Assembly (NCBI GenBank): GCA_007751475.1
Contig: CP036434.1
Location: 1,116,001 to 1,180,000 of the forward strand
Length of the DNA stretch: 64,000 bases
DNA from: Saltatorellus ferox
GTDB taxonomy: Bacteria; Planctomycetota; UBA1135; GCA-002686595
Direction of reading: 5' to 3'
Shown: piece after piece, positions 27,074 through 35,837 of the stretch
How the letters are laid out: the number at the start of each line of letters is the position of its first letter
How positions within the stretch are numbered: the stretch's first letter is position 1
Notes under the pieces: model-generated
The model's database searches: none
The model's input: only the letters and a program-made list of their open reading frames with translations
What the model was told of the DNA's origin: nothing
Position numbers and translations under genes: made by a program

Positions 27074-27559
27074 TTAGAGGTAGCCGAGGCCCTTGAGCTT
27101 GTCGAGAGCCCCCTTGTCACCGGACGATTCGACGGCCTTCTGGAGCTCGCCGAGTACGACCACGATGGTCTCGTCTTCGGGCCAGGTCTTCTTGCCACGA
27201 TCCATCACGTCGATGGCCTCGGAGAGATGGCCCTGTTTGGCCATGCGGTTGACCACGTACTTGACGTCGGCCGGGTCGATGAAGTCCTTCTGCTCCGTCA
27301 TCGTCTTGAGGAAGAAGTCCTTGGCCTTGCCGGGGTTCTCGGCGCTGAGGGCTTCCGTGTAGCCGATCACGAGGTCCTTGTGGGCGTCGGTGCCCTTTTC
27401 GACCGTCTTGAGCTGGGGCTCGATCGCGGCGATGGCTGCGGCGTAGTCGCCCTTTTGGATGAGAGCCATGGGGTCCGCGGCGGCATCACCACCGCAGGCG
27501 GAGAGGGTCGCGAGAAGGGTCGCGCCGAGGATCGAAGGGAGAGCTTTGGTGAGTCGCAT
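27074..27559 (-). CDS. Small TPR-like lipoprotein
   Basis: 161 residues from the ATG at 27559. The frame is open upstream, but that part is not protein-like. Lipobox LSAC (Cys22) is followed by helical repeats: 'QKGDYAAAIAAIEPQLKTVE', 'AHKDLVIGYTEALSAENPGK' and 'QGHLSEAIDVMDRGKKTWPE', consistent with two or three degenerate TPR units. It is probably a lipid-anchored protein-binding adaptor. The N-terminus ('MRLTKALPS') resembles that of the downstream barrel lipoprotein ('MRVSTKALAP'). A terminator at 26972-27004 ends its transcript. Partner unknown. Confidence 0.65.
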   Translation of the reverse strand: MRLTKALPSILGATLLATLSACGGDAAADPMALIQKGDYAAAIAAIEPQLKTVEKGTDAHKDLVIGYTEALSAENPGKAKDFFLKTMTEQKDFIDPADVKYVVNRMAKQGHLSEAIDVMDRGKKTWPEDETIVVVLGELQKAVESSGDKGALDKLKGLGYL

Positions 27560-27728
27560 GGGCGATGGGAGCCGGGTCAAAATGAGACAGGTGAGGACCG
27601 CGCGGGTCGGCCAAATCCTAGCCGGTTGGCCGGGGCACGGTCGAAGACACCCGTACGGAACCTCCCCTCGGATGTGAGCACGATCACGCGGGGCCACGGG
27701 GCCGTCGGTCTCGCGCTGGCGGTTCTCA

Positions 27729-28478
27729 CTACTTCCGTAGGTAGAGCCAGATGCCCGCCTGACCTTTGTAGCCGTCGGTGGTTTCTGACTTCGTCTCCGC
27801 GTAGCCGCCGACGAGAAGATCGAGGTCCCCGTCCTGGTCGTAGTCCACGGGGTCGGCGTAGAGCCCGCGGCTCGGGGCGGTGCCGTCGGGGTCGGTGATG
27901 GGGGCGATCAGGGCCTTGGCCGCCGCGAAGCGCGGGGAGCCAGCCTCGCCTTCGTTGCGGAACAGGTAGACGCCGCCGAGGACGGAGCGATCCTTCGCGC
28001 CGAAGCTCCCGCAGACGATATCGGTCACGCCATCCGCATCCCAGTCGACGAGGCGCAGCGCGGTCACGCCGCCCGCGAGCGCGAAGGGCTCGCCCCCCGC
28101 GAGGACCGGCTCGTTCTCGGTGCCAAAGACTGGCGCGCCGGCCTTGCCTTCGTTCCGGCGCAGGAACACGTTGTCCGTGTTGTAGCAGCCGAGCAGCAGA
28201 TCGAGGTCGCCGTCCGCGTCCCAGTCGAACGCGACCGCGGTGGTGCACTGGGGCTTGAACACGTCGGTCCAGCCCTTGCCTTCGAGGCTCCACATCATCT
28301 GTAGCCCGATGCGCTGACCGTCGCGATCCAGGACGTGCTCGGGGTCCGCGAATCCGCCGCGCTCCTTCGTCTCCGCGCTGGCTTCCAAGCCGCGGGCGAC
28401 GTACACCGCGCCTTCGTAGGTCGCCGTCAAGACGTCCAGGAGACCGTCACCGTCGAAGTCCACGAACTGTGAACCCAT
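27729..28478 (-). CDS. FG-GAP/VCBS-repeat protein, C-terminal part
   Basis: 249 residues from the ATG at 28478, but this is probably the second half of one gene. The upstream ORF (28488-28799) ends in a TGA at 28490-28488 that is in the same frame, with only three codons between that stop and this ATG. Calcium-binding FG-GAP/VCBS repeats are clear: 'QFVDFDGDGLLDVLTATYEG', 'AFDWDADGDLDLLLGCYNTD', 'LVDWDADGVTDIVCGSFGAK' and 'DYDQDGDLDLLVGGYAET' (DxDxDG loops). These form surface beta-propeller domains. Without the first half this part would lack a signal peptide and stay in the cytoplasm, which supports either read-through, recoding, or recent inactivation. Confidence 0.75.
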   Translation of the reverse strand: MGSQFVDFDGDGLLDVLTATYEGAVYVARGLEASAETKERGGFADPEHVLDRDGQRIGLQMMWSLEGKGWTDVFKPQCTTAVAFDWDADGDLDLLLGCYNTDNVFLRRNEGKAGAPVFGTENEPVLAGGEPFALAGGVTALRLVDWDADGVTDIVCGSFGAKDRSVLGGVYLFRNEGEAGSPRFAAAKALIAPITDPDGTAPSRGLYADPVDYDQDGDLDLLVGGYAETKSETTDGYKGQAGIWLYLRK

Positions 28479-28487
28479 GCCGATGCA

Positions 28488-28799
28488 TCACCAGTTGTTG
28501 AACTTCAGCTCGCGTCCGTCCGTCTTGAGCGGAGCGAGTTCTCCCCACGCGAGCAGGTCGTCTCCGCCCGCAGGCTTTGCCACGCGAACGAAGCCCGGAA
28601 GATCACCTACGACCATCTCGCGCGTTCCATCGCCGTCCACATCCAGGAGCCGAGGGGAGGGATAGCGCACCTTGGCGGCGAGCGCCGCGTCCCCCGAGGT
28701 GAGCTGGACAGGACTGGCGAACTCGGAGGCGGATCGGCCGAACATGAGGATCGCGCCGCTGCCCAGGAGGGTCGCGCCGAGGAAGATCGAGAGCTGCAT
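28488..28799 (-). CDS. FG-GAP/VCBS-repeat protein, N-terminal part (ends at in-frame TGA)
   Basis: 103 residues from the ATG at 28799, with a signal anchor or signal peptide ('MQLSIFLGATLLGSGAILMF'). One VCBS repeat follows: 'PSPRLLDVDGDGTREMVVGD', then 'GFVRVAKPAGGDD'. It ends with '...KFNNW' and a TGA, after which the same frame continues CIGMGSQFVDFDGDG into the next repeat. It is therefore the natural N-terminus of the downstream FG-GAP piece. The TGA may be a nonsense mutation, a sequencing error or a recoded codon; a small hairpin follows it (see findings). The start lies 31 bp from the divergent hydrolase gene. Confidence 0.65.
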   Translation of the reverse strand: MQLSIFLGATLLGSGAILMFGRSASEFASPVQLTSGDAALAAKVRYPSPRLLDVDGDGTREMVVGDLPGFVRVAKPAGGDDLLAWGELAPLKTDGRELKFNNW

Positions 28800-28830
28800 C
28801 GACGCAGGGTAGCACGGCGAACTCCTCTCC

Positions 28831-30183
28831 ATGCTGCTTCCCTGTATCGCCCTTGTATCGTTCGCCGCCATTCAGTCTTCCGATCCCGTAGAATCCGATT
28901 ACGTCGGCTTCTGGCGCGGAACGCTCTGGTGCAACGGCGCCGGGCAGGTGTTCGAGGTCGAACTGTCCCCGGCCGAGCAGGGGCTCTCCGTGAAGACCAC
29001 GCTGCCTGACTGGATCTTCTTCCCGGTCGATGACTCCACCGCAAGGGTCTTGGATGGGCAGATCCAGCTCCCGCTGGTCTATGGGACGGCGACCCTCCAG
29101 CTCGATCGCGAGCGGGGCGAGATGCGCGGCTCGTTCGGCGCCTCACCCACGCGTATCCAGGTCCACGCGAAGCGCGCGATCCAGACGCCTGCGCTGCGGG
29201 TGATCGAGCGCGACGTGAGGATCCTTTCGGGCGAGATCGAGCTGGCGGCAACGTGCTTCGAGCCGGGCTGGCCCGGCCCGCACCCGGCGGTCGTCTGGCT
29301 TCCGAGCCGCGGGCCGATCACGCGCAGCGAAGATCGGATCGGCCGCGGTCGCTGGCTCGCGCGCCTCGGGATCGCCTCCGTCGTATGGGACAAGCGCGGC
29401 ACGGGGGAGAGTGGCGGTGATCTCCGCGCAGCGACCTTCGACGACCTCGTCGGAGATGCGCGCAGCGCCCTGCGCTGGCTCGGTGATCAGGAGTCGATCG
29501 ACGCGAACCAGATCGGGCTACACGCTTCCAGCGCCGGCGGCTGGGCCGCGATCCGGCTCGCGGCGCTTCAGGATCCTCCGGTCGACTTCGTGGTCACGAA
29601 GATGTCGCCGACGACGAGCGTGCGCACTCAGCAGATGGAATCCTGGGCATCGACTCTTCTCGCCGCAGGCTACGGCGAGCGCGCTGTCCAGGATGCGCAG
29701 GAATGGAACGCCCTTCTCTTCGACGCCGAGCCGACCGATGCGGAGTGGAAGCGCTACCGCGAATTGCTCGACGCAGCGCGCACGGAGGGCTGGGTGGAGT
29801 TCCTCGACTTCGACGACGACCCGGCGACGCGCGACGCGTTCCCTGGTGCGTGGGTCAGGCGCCATGACTACGACCCCGCGGCGGACTGGGAGAAGATCCG
29901 AACGCCCTGGCTCGGAATCTTCGGCGGACGGGACACGATCGTCCCGCTGGCCACGAACAGACTTCGGCTGGAAGAGCGGCCCGCAGAACGCTCTTTGCTG
30001 TCGATCCCGGGGATCGAGCACGGATTCGGCGAGTGGCCCCTGGAGCTACGCCGCCCAGGAGACTCCGCGATCGACAGCTATTTGGTGTGGAACAAGCTCC
30101 CCGTGGAGATCTGGGAACCCACGGTCCGATGGATATGGAGCCAGGTGACGCTCTCGCCATCCGCTCCGTTCGACGTCCGTTGA
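28831..30183 (+). CDS. Secreted alpha/beta hydrolase (esterase/acyl-peptidase-like)
   Basis: 450 residues. A short hydrophobic N-terminus ('MLLPCIALVSFAAIQSS') looks like a signal peptide. Residues about 25-125 are a beta-rich domain ('SDYVGFWRGTLWCNGAGQVF'). The hydrolase domain then follows with 'PAVVWLPSRGP', 'ASVVWDKRGTGESGG' and the nucleophile elbow 'LHASSAGGWAAIR' (S-x-A-G-G, slightly off the canonical G-x-S-x-G). Asp is in 'GIFGGRDTIVPL' and His in 'IPGIEHGFGEW'. It is most like the X-Pro/acyl-aminoacyl esterase-type hydrolases of planctomycetes; the substrate is unknown. It is divergent from the FG-GAP gene. Confidence 0.82.
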   Translation: MLLPCIALVSFAAIQSSDPVESDYVGFWRGTLWCNGAGQVFEVELSPAEQGLSVKTTLPDWIFFPVDDSTARVLDGQIQLPLVYGTATLQLDRERGEMRGSFGASPTRIQVHAKRAIQTPALRVIERDVRILSGEIELAATCFEPGWPGPHPAVVWLPSRGPITRSEDRIGRGRWLARLGIASVVWDKRGTGESGGDLRAATFDDLVGDARSALRWLGDQESIDANQIGLHASSAGGWAAIRLAALQDPPVDFVVTKMSPTTSVRTQQMESWASTLLAAGYGERAVQDAQEWNALLFDAEPTDAEWKRYRELLDAARTEGWVEFLDFDDDPATRDAFPGAWVRRHDYDPAADWEKIRTPWLGIFGGRDTIVPLATNRLRLEERPAERSLLSIPGIEHGFGEWPLELRRPGDSAIDSYLVWNKLPVEIWEPTVRWIWSQVTLSPSAPFDVR

Positions 30184-30264
30184 CCGCCCCAGGGGGAGGG
30201 CCGCGCCCGTGGCGTTACAACGGCGTGACCAAGGGGATGGGCGGGGCGGCGTAGGTTGATCGAG

Positions 30265-30279
30265 GACAGGAGTCCTGTC
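30265..30279. promoter_or_regulatory. Perfect 15-bp dyad upstream of the VIT-VWA/two-component operon
   Basis: GACAGGA and TCCTGTC flank a single central G at 30272. The site lies 37 bp before the ATG of the VIT-VWA gene at 30316, where an operator or a 5'-UTR hairpin would be expected. OmpR-type regulators usually bind direct repeats, so the cognate factor may not be the response regulator of this operon. Confidence 0.4.
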
Positions 30280-30315
30280 TCGAAATCAGCCTGACGCCCA
30301 TCGGAGTTTTCCACC

Positions 30316-32616
30316 ATGAAGTCCTACCCTCTTCCGTCGTTGCTCTCCATCGGCCTGGCGCTCGCGGCCTCTCCGCTGGCTGCCAGCGCTTCGAACCAGC
30401 CCCACGATCTTCGACCCTGGTGTTCCCACGTGGTCTTGCCGCAGTCGGGGGTCATCCGGACCGCTCCTGCGACCGCTCAAGGAGCGCATGCGGGCGCCGC
30501 CGTGGAGGTACGCGGCGTCGACGCAGACATCTCGATCGTCGACGGCATCGCCACGACGAAGCTCACGATCGCGGTCGGCAATGCATCGGCTTCTCCTCAG
30601 GAGGCCGAAGTCCTGCTGCCCGTGCCGCGCGGCGCGGTCATCAGCGGCTTCGCGCTCGAGGGGATCAGCGGGAATCCGGCGCCCGCGGCGTCTTACGACG
30701 TGCTGGCGAAAGACGCCGCCATCGCGACCTATCGCACCATCGTCGAGCAGCTAAGGGACCCCGCGCTCCTCGAGTTCGCCGGCGACCAGCTCCTCCGATC
30801 GCACGTCTTCCCGGTGGAAGCGGGGGGAACTCGGACGATTCGGGTGAGCTACGAAGAGGTGCTGACCGGCGATGGGCAGCGTCTCGACTACGCGCTCGCG
30901 CGCAGCGAATCGCTCGGGCTGGCCGTTCCGTGGTCCATCGATGTCAGCGTTCGTTCGTCGAGCGTGATCGCCGATGTTTATTCGCCGACGCACGGCCTGG
31001 AGGCCAGGTCGACCGGGCCGCATGCCCGTTCACTGAAGGTGGCTGCGCGCGCCGATGGGCGCCTGGAACCCGGTCCGTTTCGACTCTCCGTTCTGGGCGG
31101 CGACGGTCCGGTTGCGACGACGCTCTTCTCCAGTCAGGACCCGGACGGCCGCGGCGGCTGGTTCCTGCTGCTGGCAGGCATCGGTGACGTCCCCGCGCGC
31201 GAGGACCTGCCGCCCCGCGAGGTCTCTCTGGTGATCGATCGCTCCGGTAGCATGGGCGGGGCCAAGTTCGATCAGGCCATCGCGGCCGCGCGCCAGGTGC
31301 TGGAGGGGCTCGACTTCGGGGAAGCGATCCAGATCATCGACTATGCTTCCGACGTCGAGCGCTTTGCCCCGGCGCCTGTCATCAAGACGAAGGCGAATCT
31401 GCCGGCGCTCCGGGCCTACCTCGATGGGCTGAAGGCGAAGGGGGGAACGAATCTTGACGGTGCGCTCCAGCTCGCGCTTCGAACGGACGTGATCGAGGGG
31501 TTCCTGCCCGTGGTGCTCTTCCTGACGGACGGCCTGCCGACGGAGGGCGAATCACGCGAGCACGTCATCCGCGACCGTGCCATGGAAGGCAACGTTCATG
31601 CACGCAGGATCTTCACCTTCGGCGTCGGGTACGACGTCAATGCGTCGCTGCTCGACGCGATCGCCGATCGCAGCCGGGGACGCGCCACCTACGTCGGTCC
31701 TGCTGAGAACGTCGAGATCGCCGTGGCGGACGTGTTCCAGGACCTTTCCGGGCCGGTGCTGACCGACCTCGAGTTCCAGGTGGCGTCCGCCGACGGCGTG
31801 GAGGACGTCCGCCTCGTTCGCGACGTGTACCCGGGGATCATGCCCGACCTCTACGAAGGCGACCGGCTGCTGCTCGTGGGTCGCTACACCGAGCCGCGTG
31901 CGGGCCAGTTCAGGCTGGAGGGCACGAGCGCCGCAGGCAAGGTCACGCACACGCTCGACGTGGACTTCGCGAAGGCGCTTGCGAAGAACCTCTTCGTGCC
32001 GCGGCTCTGGGCGATGCGCAGGATCGCCGCGCTGGAGGATTCGATCCGCCAGGCCGGCGCCAACCCCGCGGCCCTCGCCTCGCTCCAGGACGACCCGAAG
32101 TTCCAGGAGACCGTGGCCGAGATGCTGCAGCTCGCGACCGAGCACGGCATCCTCACCGATTCGACCGCGTTTCTCGCGCGCGAAGGGACGCAGCTCGGGG
32201 ACGCGAGTGAGCTCCTGGCGACCGCCTGCCAGATCAGCTGTGACAACAACGGCGCGCGCAGCGGAGCGTCGGGCGTCGCCCAGCAGAGCAATATCGTGTC
32301 GAACCGCGGGCAGGCCTGGGTCAACGGCTCCAACACGCTCTACGACGAGGAAGGGAAGGCGGTGGCCAACGGGGGCGTGCAGACGATCCAGGGGCGGACC
32401 TACTTCCGCCGCGGGGCTCGCTGGACCGCAGGGGCCCTGGCCCTGGATGAGGCAGCCCAGGCCGCGCCCGGCTCCGAGGTGATCGTCGGTACGCCCGAGT
32501 ACACTACGCTTTGCGAGACTCTGCTGCGATGCGGTCGCGCCGCCGAGCTGACGCTCGAGGGCGAGATCCTCCTGGAGATCGACGGAAAGGTCACCCTCAT
32601 CAAGCAGCCCCACTGA
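30316..32616 (+). CDS. Secreted VIT-VWA protein (first of three in the window)
   Basis: 766 residues with a signal peptide ('MKSYPLPSLLSIGLALAASPLAASAS'-type; cleavage near ASA). A VIT (vault/inter-alpha-trypsin) domain spans about residues 60-200 ('VDGIATTKLTIAVGNASASP', 'EVLLPVPRGAVISGFALEG'). A VWA domain at about 300-480 has the MIDAS 'LVIDRSGSMGGAKFD' (DxSxS), 'AKGGTNLDGALQLAL' and 'LFLTDGLPTEGE'. The C-terminal 280 residues have no named domain. It is an extracytoplasmic, cation-dependent ligand-binding protein. It is followed after 2 bp by a response regulator and then a coupled histidine kinase, suggesting that it feeds a signal to, or is controlled by, that system. Confidence 0.88.
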   Translation: MKSYPLPSLLSIGLALAASPLAASASNQPHDLRPWCSHVVLPQSGVIRTAPATAQGAHAGAAVEVRGVDADISIVDGIATTKLTIAVGNASASPQEAEVLLPVPRGAVISGFALEGISGNPAPAASYDVLAKDAAIATYRTIVEQLRDPALLEFAGDQLLRSHVFPVEAGGTRTIRVSYEEVLTGDGQRLDYALARSESLGLAVPWSIDVSVRSSSVIADVYSPTHGLEARSTGPHARSLKVAARADGRLEPGPFRLSVLGGDGPVATTLFSSQDPDGRGGWFLLLAGIGDVPAREDLPPREVSLVIDRSGSMGGAKFDQAIAAARQVLEGLDFGEAIQIIDYASDVERFAPAPVIKTKANLPALRAYLDGLKAKGGTNLDGALQLALRTDVIEGFLPVVLFLTDGLPTEGESREHVIRDRAMEGNVHARRIFTFGVGYDVNASLLDAIADRSRGRATYVGPAENVEIAVADVFQDLSGPVLTDLEFQVASADGVEDVRLVRDVYPGIMPDLYEGDRLLLVGRYTEPRAGQFRLEGTSAAGKVTHTLDVDFAKALAKNLFVPRLWAMRRIAALEDSIRQAGANPAALASLQDDPKFQETVAEMLQLATEHGILTDSTAFLAREGTQLGDASELLATACQISCDNNGARSGASGVAQQSNIVSNRGQAWVNGSNTLYDEEGKAVANGGVQTIQGRTYFRRGARWTAGALALDEAAQAAPGSEVIVGTPEYTTLCETLLRCGRAAELTLEGEILLEIDGKVTLIKQPH

Positions 32617-32618
32617 TC

Positions 32619-33326
32619 ATGCCTACCAAGCGCACCGTCTGCGTCGTCGAGGACGACCCCGCGATCCGGAGAGGGCTCGTGGACAGCCTCCGATTCGCAG
32701 GATTCGACGTGCTCGAGTGCGCGGACGGTGCGTCGGCGCGTGCCACGCTGGGGCGTGCTCACCTCGACCTTCTCCTCCTCGATGTGGTCGTGCCCGGAAT
32801 GGACGGACTCGACTACCTGCCGACGCTGCGGAGGGAGCGGCCGCAGCTGCCGGTGATCCTCGTGACCGCGCGCGGCGCCGAGGAGGATCGCGTGCGAGGT
32901 CTGCGCTCCGGAGCGGACGATTACGTGGTGAAGCCCTTCAGCCCCACCGAGCTGCTCGCGCGCGTCGAGGCCGTTCTGCGGCGCTCGCCCGCGCGGCCCC
33001 AGGACGTTTCGGGCGCGACGTACGCGGGCGGCCATGTGGATGTGGAACGCCAGGAGGTGCTGCTGGAAAGCGGCGAGGCGCGTGCGCTGACGGAGCGCGA
33101 GCTCGGGGTCCTGTTGCATCTCCTGCGGAATCCGGGAAGGCCGATCGAGCGCGCGGAGCTCCTCCGCTGCGTATGGGGCCTCGATCCGCGCGGGATCGAC
33201 ACGCGCACCGTCGACATGGCGGTCGCTCGGCTGCGCGAGAAGCTGGGGACAGAAGGCGCGGCCGTCGTTCGCACCGTTCGAGGAAAGGGCTACCTCCTCG
33301 GCGACGGCGTGGAGGCGGTGCGATGA
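32619..33326 (+). CDS. OmpR/PhoB-family response regulator
   Basis: 235 residues from the ATG at 32619, two bases after the VIT-VWA stop. The receiver domain shows the acidic pocket 'VVEDDP', the phospho-acceptor Asp55 in 'LLLLDVVVPGMDGL', Thr in 'ILVTARG' and Lys in 'DDYVVKPFSP'. The C-terminal winged-helix Trans_reg_C domain has 'LTERELGVLLHLLRNPGRPI', 'WGLDP' and 'TRTVDMAVARLREKLG', ending in 'VRTVRGKGYLL'. It is a cytoplasmic DNA-binding output of the adjacent kinase (ATGA overlap at 33323-33326). Its targets are unknown; the dyad upstream of the operon is one candidate for self-control. Confidence 0.95.
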   Translation: MPTKRTVCVVEDDPAIRRGLVDSLRFAGFDVLECADGASARATLGRAHLDLLLLDVVVPGMDGLDYLPTLRRERPQLPVILVTARGAEEDRVRGLRSGADDYVVKPFSPTELLARVEAVLRRSPARPQDVSGATYAGGHVDVERQEVLLESGEARALTERELGVLLHLLRNPGRPIERAELLRCVWGLDPRGIDTRTVDMAVARLREKLGTEGAAVVRTVRGKGYLLGDGVEAVR

Positions 33327-34939
33327 AGCGAGATCAGCTCAAGACGCTCTATTTGTTCGCTGGTGGTGTGCTCCTGGTGGCGCTCGCCGCGGTGAGCGTA
33401 CTGGTCGTCCATGAGACCAGAGCGCACGCGCGCACCACGGCGGAAGCGCTCTTCCACGAAGACGTTCGAACGGCGCTCTGGCGCATGGAGACGCGCGTCG
33501 GCTCCATGGTGGCGACCACCACGATGCGCGGCGGCGATGCGGTGCCGGCGAGCGACTACAGCAACAGGTGGATCGCACCGAAGGACAACGCTCTGAACGA
33601 TGAGGCGGCACCCACTGGGTCGCTGCGCTCCGAGATCGTGGAGGCCGCCGATGACGCCTTTGTGATGGCCTGCGGGCTGGCGGAGACCGGACCGCTGCAG
33701 GAAGCGGTGACGACGCCGGACCCTGCGCTCTCTGGGGCGGCGGAATCGCGCGGGTGGCGGCGAAGCCAGGAGGAGTACCTCGCCCGGCAGGCGAGCACCA
33801 ACGTGACCCATGTCGTTTCCGCCAACCGAGACGTCGAAGGGGCGGGATCGTGGACCATGGGGCCCCTTGCGCCCGTGTGGTGCGGAACGGATGCGGCCCG
33901 TGAACTCTACCTCGCCCGGCGAGTCGAGGCGGGCGGCGGCGTGCGCCACGAGAGCTACCGAATCCCGTGGCCGGAGCTCGAAGCGCTCCTGCTCGCGGAG
34001 ATCGCGGACCTCTTTCCGGACGCCAGGCTCGTTCCGTTGACGGGGCCGCTCGCGACCCAGGTGCTCGATCCCGCTCGGGACGTCCCGACCGAGGACGACG
34101 CGTTCCGGCTCGCGGCGATCCCGGTCAGGCTGGAAGCTTCGCCTGGATCGAAGGTGAGGGTGGCCATGACGCCGTTCGCCATTCTGGGCGCTGGCTGGGC
34201 GTCGCTGCTGGCGGGCCTCGGCATGGGCTGGTTCGCGCTTCGGTCGAGCGTGGCCTACGGGGACAAGCACCGTCGCTTCACCCACGCCGTGACCCATGAG
34301 CTTCGAACGCCGCTGACCACGTTCCGCATGTACAGCGAGATGCTGGCGCGGGGAATGGTGCCCGAGGAGTCGCGGCCCGAATACCTGGCGACCCTGGAGT
34401 CGGAGTCCCTGAGGCTCTCCGGCCTCGTCGAGAACGTCTTGCGCTACGCGCAGCTCGAGGAAGGCGCAGGCGACGTCAGGCGAGAGACACTGGACGGCGC
34501 GGAACTCATGCGGCGAATCGAACCGGAGCTGTCTGGTATCTGCGCCCGCGCCGGCGCCGGCTTCGAGCTAGAACTCGGGGTCGGGTCCGAAGCCCCATGC
34601 TCGACCGACCCCCAGGCGATCGCTCAGATCCTGATGAACCTCGTGGAGAACGCGTGCAAGTACGGTTTCCGTGGGAGTGAGGCGGCGAAGGTGCGGGTGT
34701 GGGCCCACGGAGACCGCGGGCATCTTCTGGTGGATGTGATCGACGAGGGGCCGGGCGTTCCCGGCCCCATGGGCGCCCGCGTCTTCGAGCCCTTCGAACG
34801 CGCGGGGCGCGACTCATCCGACCGCGCCCCCGGGGTGGGGCTAGGCCTCGCGCTTTCGCGCGATCTGGCGCGGAGCCTGGGCGGCGACCTGACGCTGGAG
34901 AGCGGATCACGCGGCGCGACGTTTCGGCTGCGCGTTTGA
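33323..34939 (+). CDS. Sensor histidine kinase
   Basis: 538 residues from the ATG at 33323, overlapping the regulator's stop. The first helix at about residues 9-30 ('LYLFAGGVLLVALAAVSVLV') and a second at about 278-300 flank a roughly 245-residue extracytoplasmic sensor region with no family I recognise; there is no obvious HAMP. The kinase core has the H-box 'FTHAVTHELRTPLTTFRM' (His325), the N-box 'ILMNLVENACKYG', the G1 box 'VIDEGPGVPG' and the G2 box 'GVGLGLALSRDLARSLGG'. It is a membrane kinase phosphorylating the adjacent response regulator. The order VIT-VWA, regulator, kinase within one operon suggests the VWA protein is part of the sensing route. Confidence 0.93.
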   Translation: MKRDQLKTLYLFAGGVLLVALAAVSVLVVHETRAHARTTAEALFHEDVRTALWRMETRVGSMVATTTMRGGDAVPASDYSNRWIAPKDNALNDEAAPTGSLRSEIVEAADDAFVMACGLAETGPLQEAVTTPDPALSGAAESRGWRRSQEEYLARQASTNVTHVVSANRDVEGAGSWTMGPLAPVWCGTDAARELYLARRVEAGGGVRHESYRIPWPELEALLLAEIADLFPDARLVPLTGPLATQVLDPARDVPTEDDAFRLAAIPVRLEASPGSKVRVAMTPFAILGAGWASLLAGLGMGWFALRSSVAYGDKHRRFTHAVTHELRTPLTTFRMYSEMLARGMVPEESRPEYLATLESESLRLSGLVENVLRYAQLEEGAGDVRRETLDGAELMRRIEPELSGICARAGAGFELELGVGSEAPCSTDPQAIAQILMNLVENACKYGFRGSEAAKVRVWAHGDRGHLLVDVIDEGPGVPGPMGARVFEPFERAGRDSSDRAPGVGLGLALSRDLARSLGGDLTLESGSRGATFRLRV

Positions 34940-35165
34940 CCGTTGATCGGGGTATGGTCCCTTGCTCCACGGACACGGACACGATGCGGGCGAATTGGGT
35001 CTCGTGGTCGTCGCCGCTCAGCTTCTCCGCGACGGCGCCCGCTGCTTTGTCGACGGACTCAGCCGCCCCTCGCGTCGCCGAGCCGAGGCTCTTCATGTCG
35101 TCTTCGAGTTCGTTCCGGTCGATTCGAATCCGAAACGCCGAGGAACCCGCGTCGGATTCGGGGCA

Positions 35166-35837
35166 CTAGGAGCCAATGGTGAGGGTGATCAGTGTGAGGA
35201 CGACGAGAATTCCGAGGGCGCGCATGGTGCTGGTGTGAACGAGAGCTGCAGGGCGGAAACGGACACGGTGGGTTGCCACCGCGGCCGCCACGCCGACGAT
35301 CGCGCCCACGAGGTGAGCTGCGTGGATCACCGGGCCGCCCATGTCGAGGCCATCCGAGAACGGTGCCGCGCCGCTCCATGTTTCCCAGGCGGCCTTGAGC
35401 ACGGTGCCGATCCCGAAGACGGCGGCCAGATGGGCGCCCGGACCGTTCTTGCTGCGCCAGAGATCGAAGGTTCCGGCCACGGCCCAGCCGTGGAGAAGCC
35501 CCGAGAGGCCGTAGTAGTGGTCGAGATCCGGGAGCGCAGCGAGCAGCGCGAGGCTGATCGCCGGGGCCATCCAGAGCAGCCTGCATGCGGAAGCCAGCGG
35601 GCACTTCAGCGCGACGAACAGCAGCGCGGCCGCGCCCGCATCGTAGACGAGGTGATCGGCGCTTCCGTGCACGAGGTGGCCGGTCCAGAGTCGCCACCAT
35701 TCGCCGTTCGCGAGGCCGGCTCTCTCTAGCTGCAACGTGCCGGGGAACGCGCTCGCCGCCGTCGCCAGAAGCACGGCGGCGAGGGCAGCGAGGACGCGCA
35801 TGGACCAAAGGCCTGTCTCGGTGGCGCGCGCAAACAT
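35166..35837 (-). CDS. rrtA: Rhombosortase (rhomboid-family GlyGly-CTERM protease)
   Basis: 223 residues from the ATG at 35837, whose first base is the last base read of the upstream stop (TGATG overlap), so it is coupled to the VIT-VWA gene. It is a polytopic membrane protein with rhombosortase features: 'GEWWRLWTGHLVHGSADHLV' (WWR-x-x-TGHxxH...H), the catalytic Ser in 'YYGLSGLLHG' and the His in 'VIHAAHLVGAIVG'. Rhombosortases (TIGR03902-like) cleave proteins bearing a C-terminal GlyGly-CTERM tail during export. The neighbouring VIT-VWA protein ends in exactly such a tail, making this a dedicated enzyme-substrate pair. An in-frame ATG at 35867 would extend into the upstream gene and is less likely. 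Confidence 0.85.
   Translation of the reverse strand: MFARATETGLWSMRVLAALAAVLLATAASAFPGTLQLERAGLANGEWWRLWTGHLVHGSADHLVYDAGAAALLFVALKCPLASACRLLWMAPAISLALLAALPDLDHYYGLSGLLHGWAVAGTFDLWRSKNGPGAHLAAVFGIGTVLKAAWETWSGAAPFSDGLDMGGPVIHAAHLVGAIVGVAAAVATHRVRFRPAALVHTSTMRALGILVVLTLITLTIGS

Noticed and set aside
34940-35096. Short minus-strand frame with 'MKSLGSATRGAAESVDKAAG'
   Set aside because: Protein-like for about 50 residues but has no good start and runs antisense into the kinase gene; too little to call.
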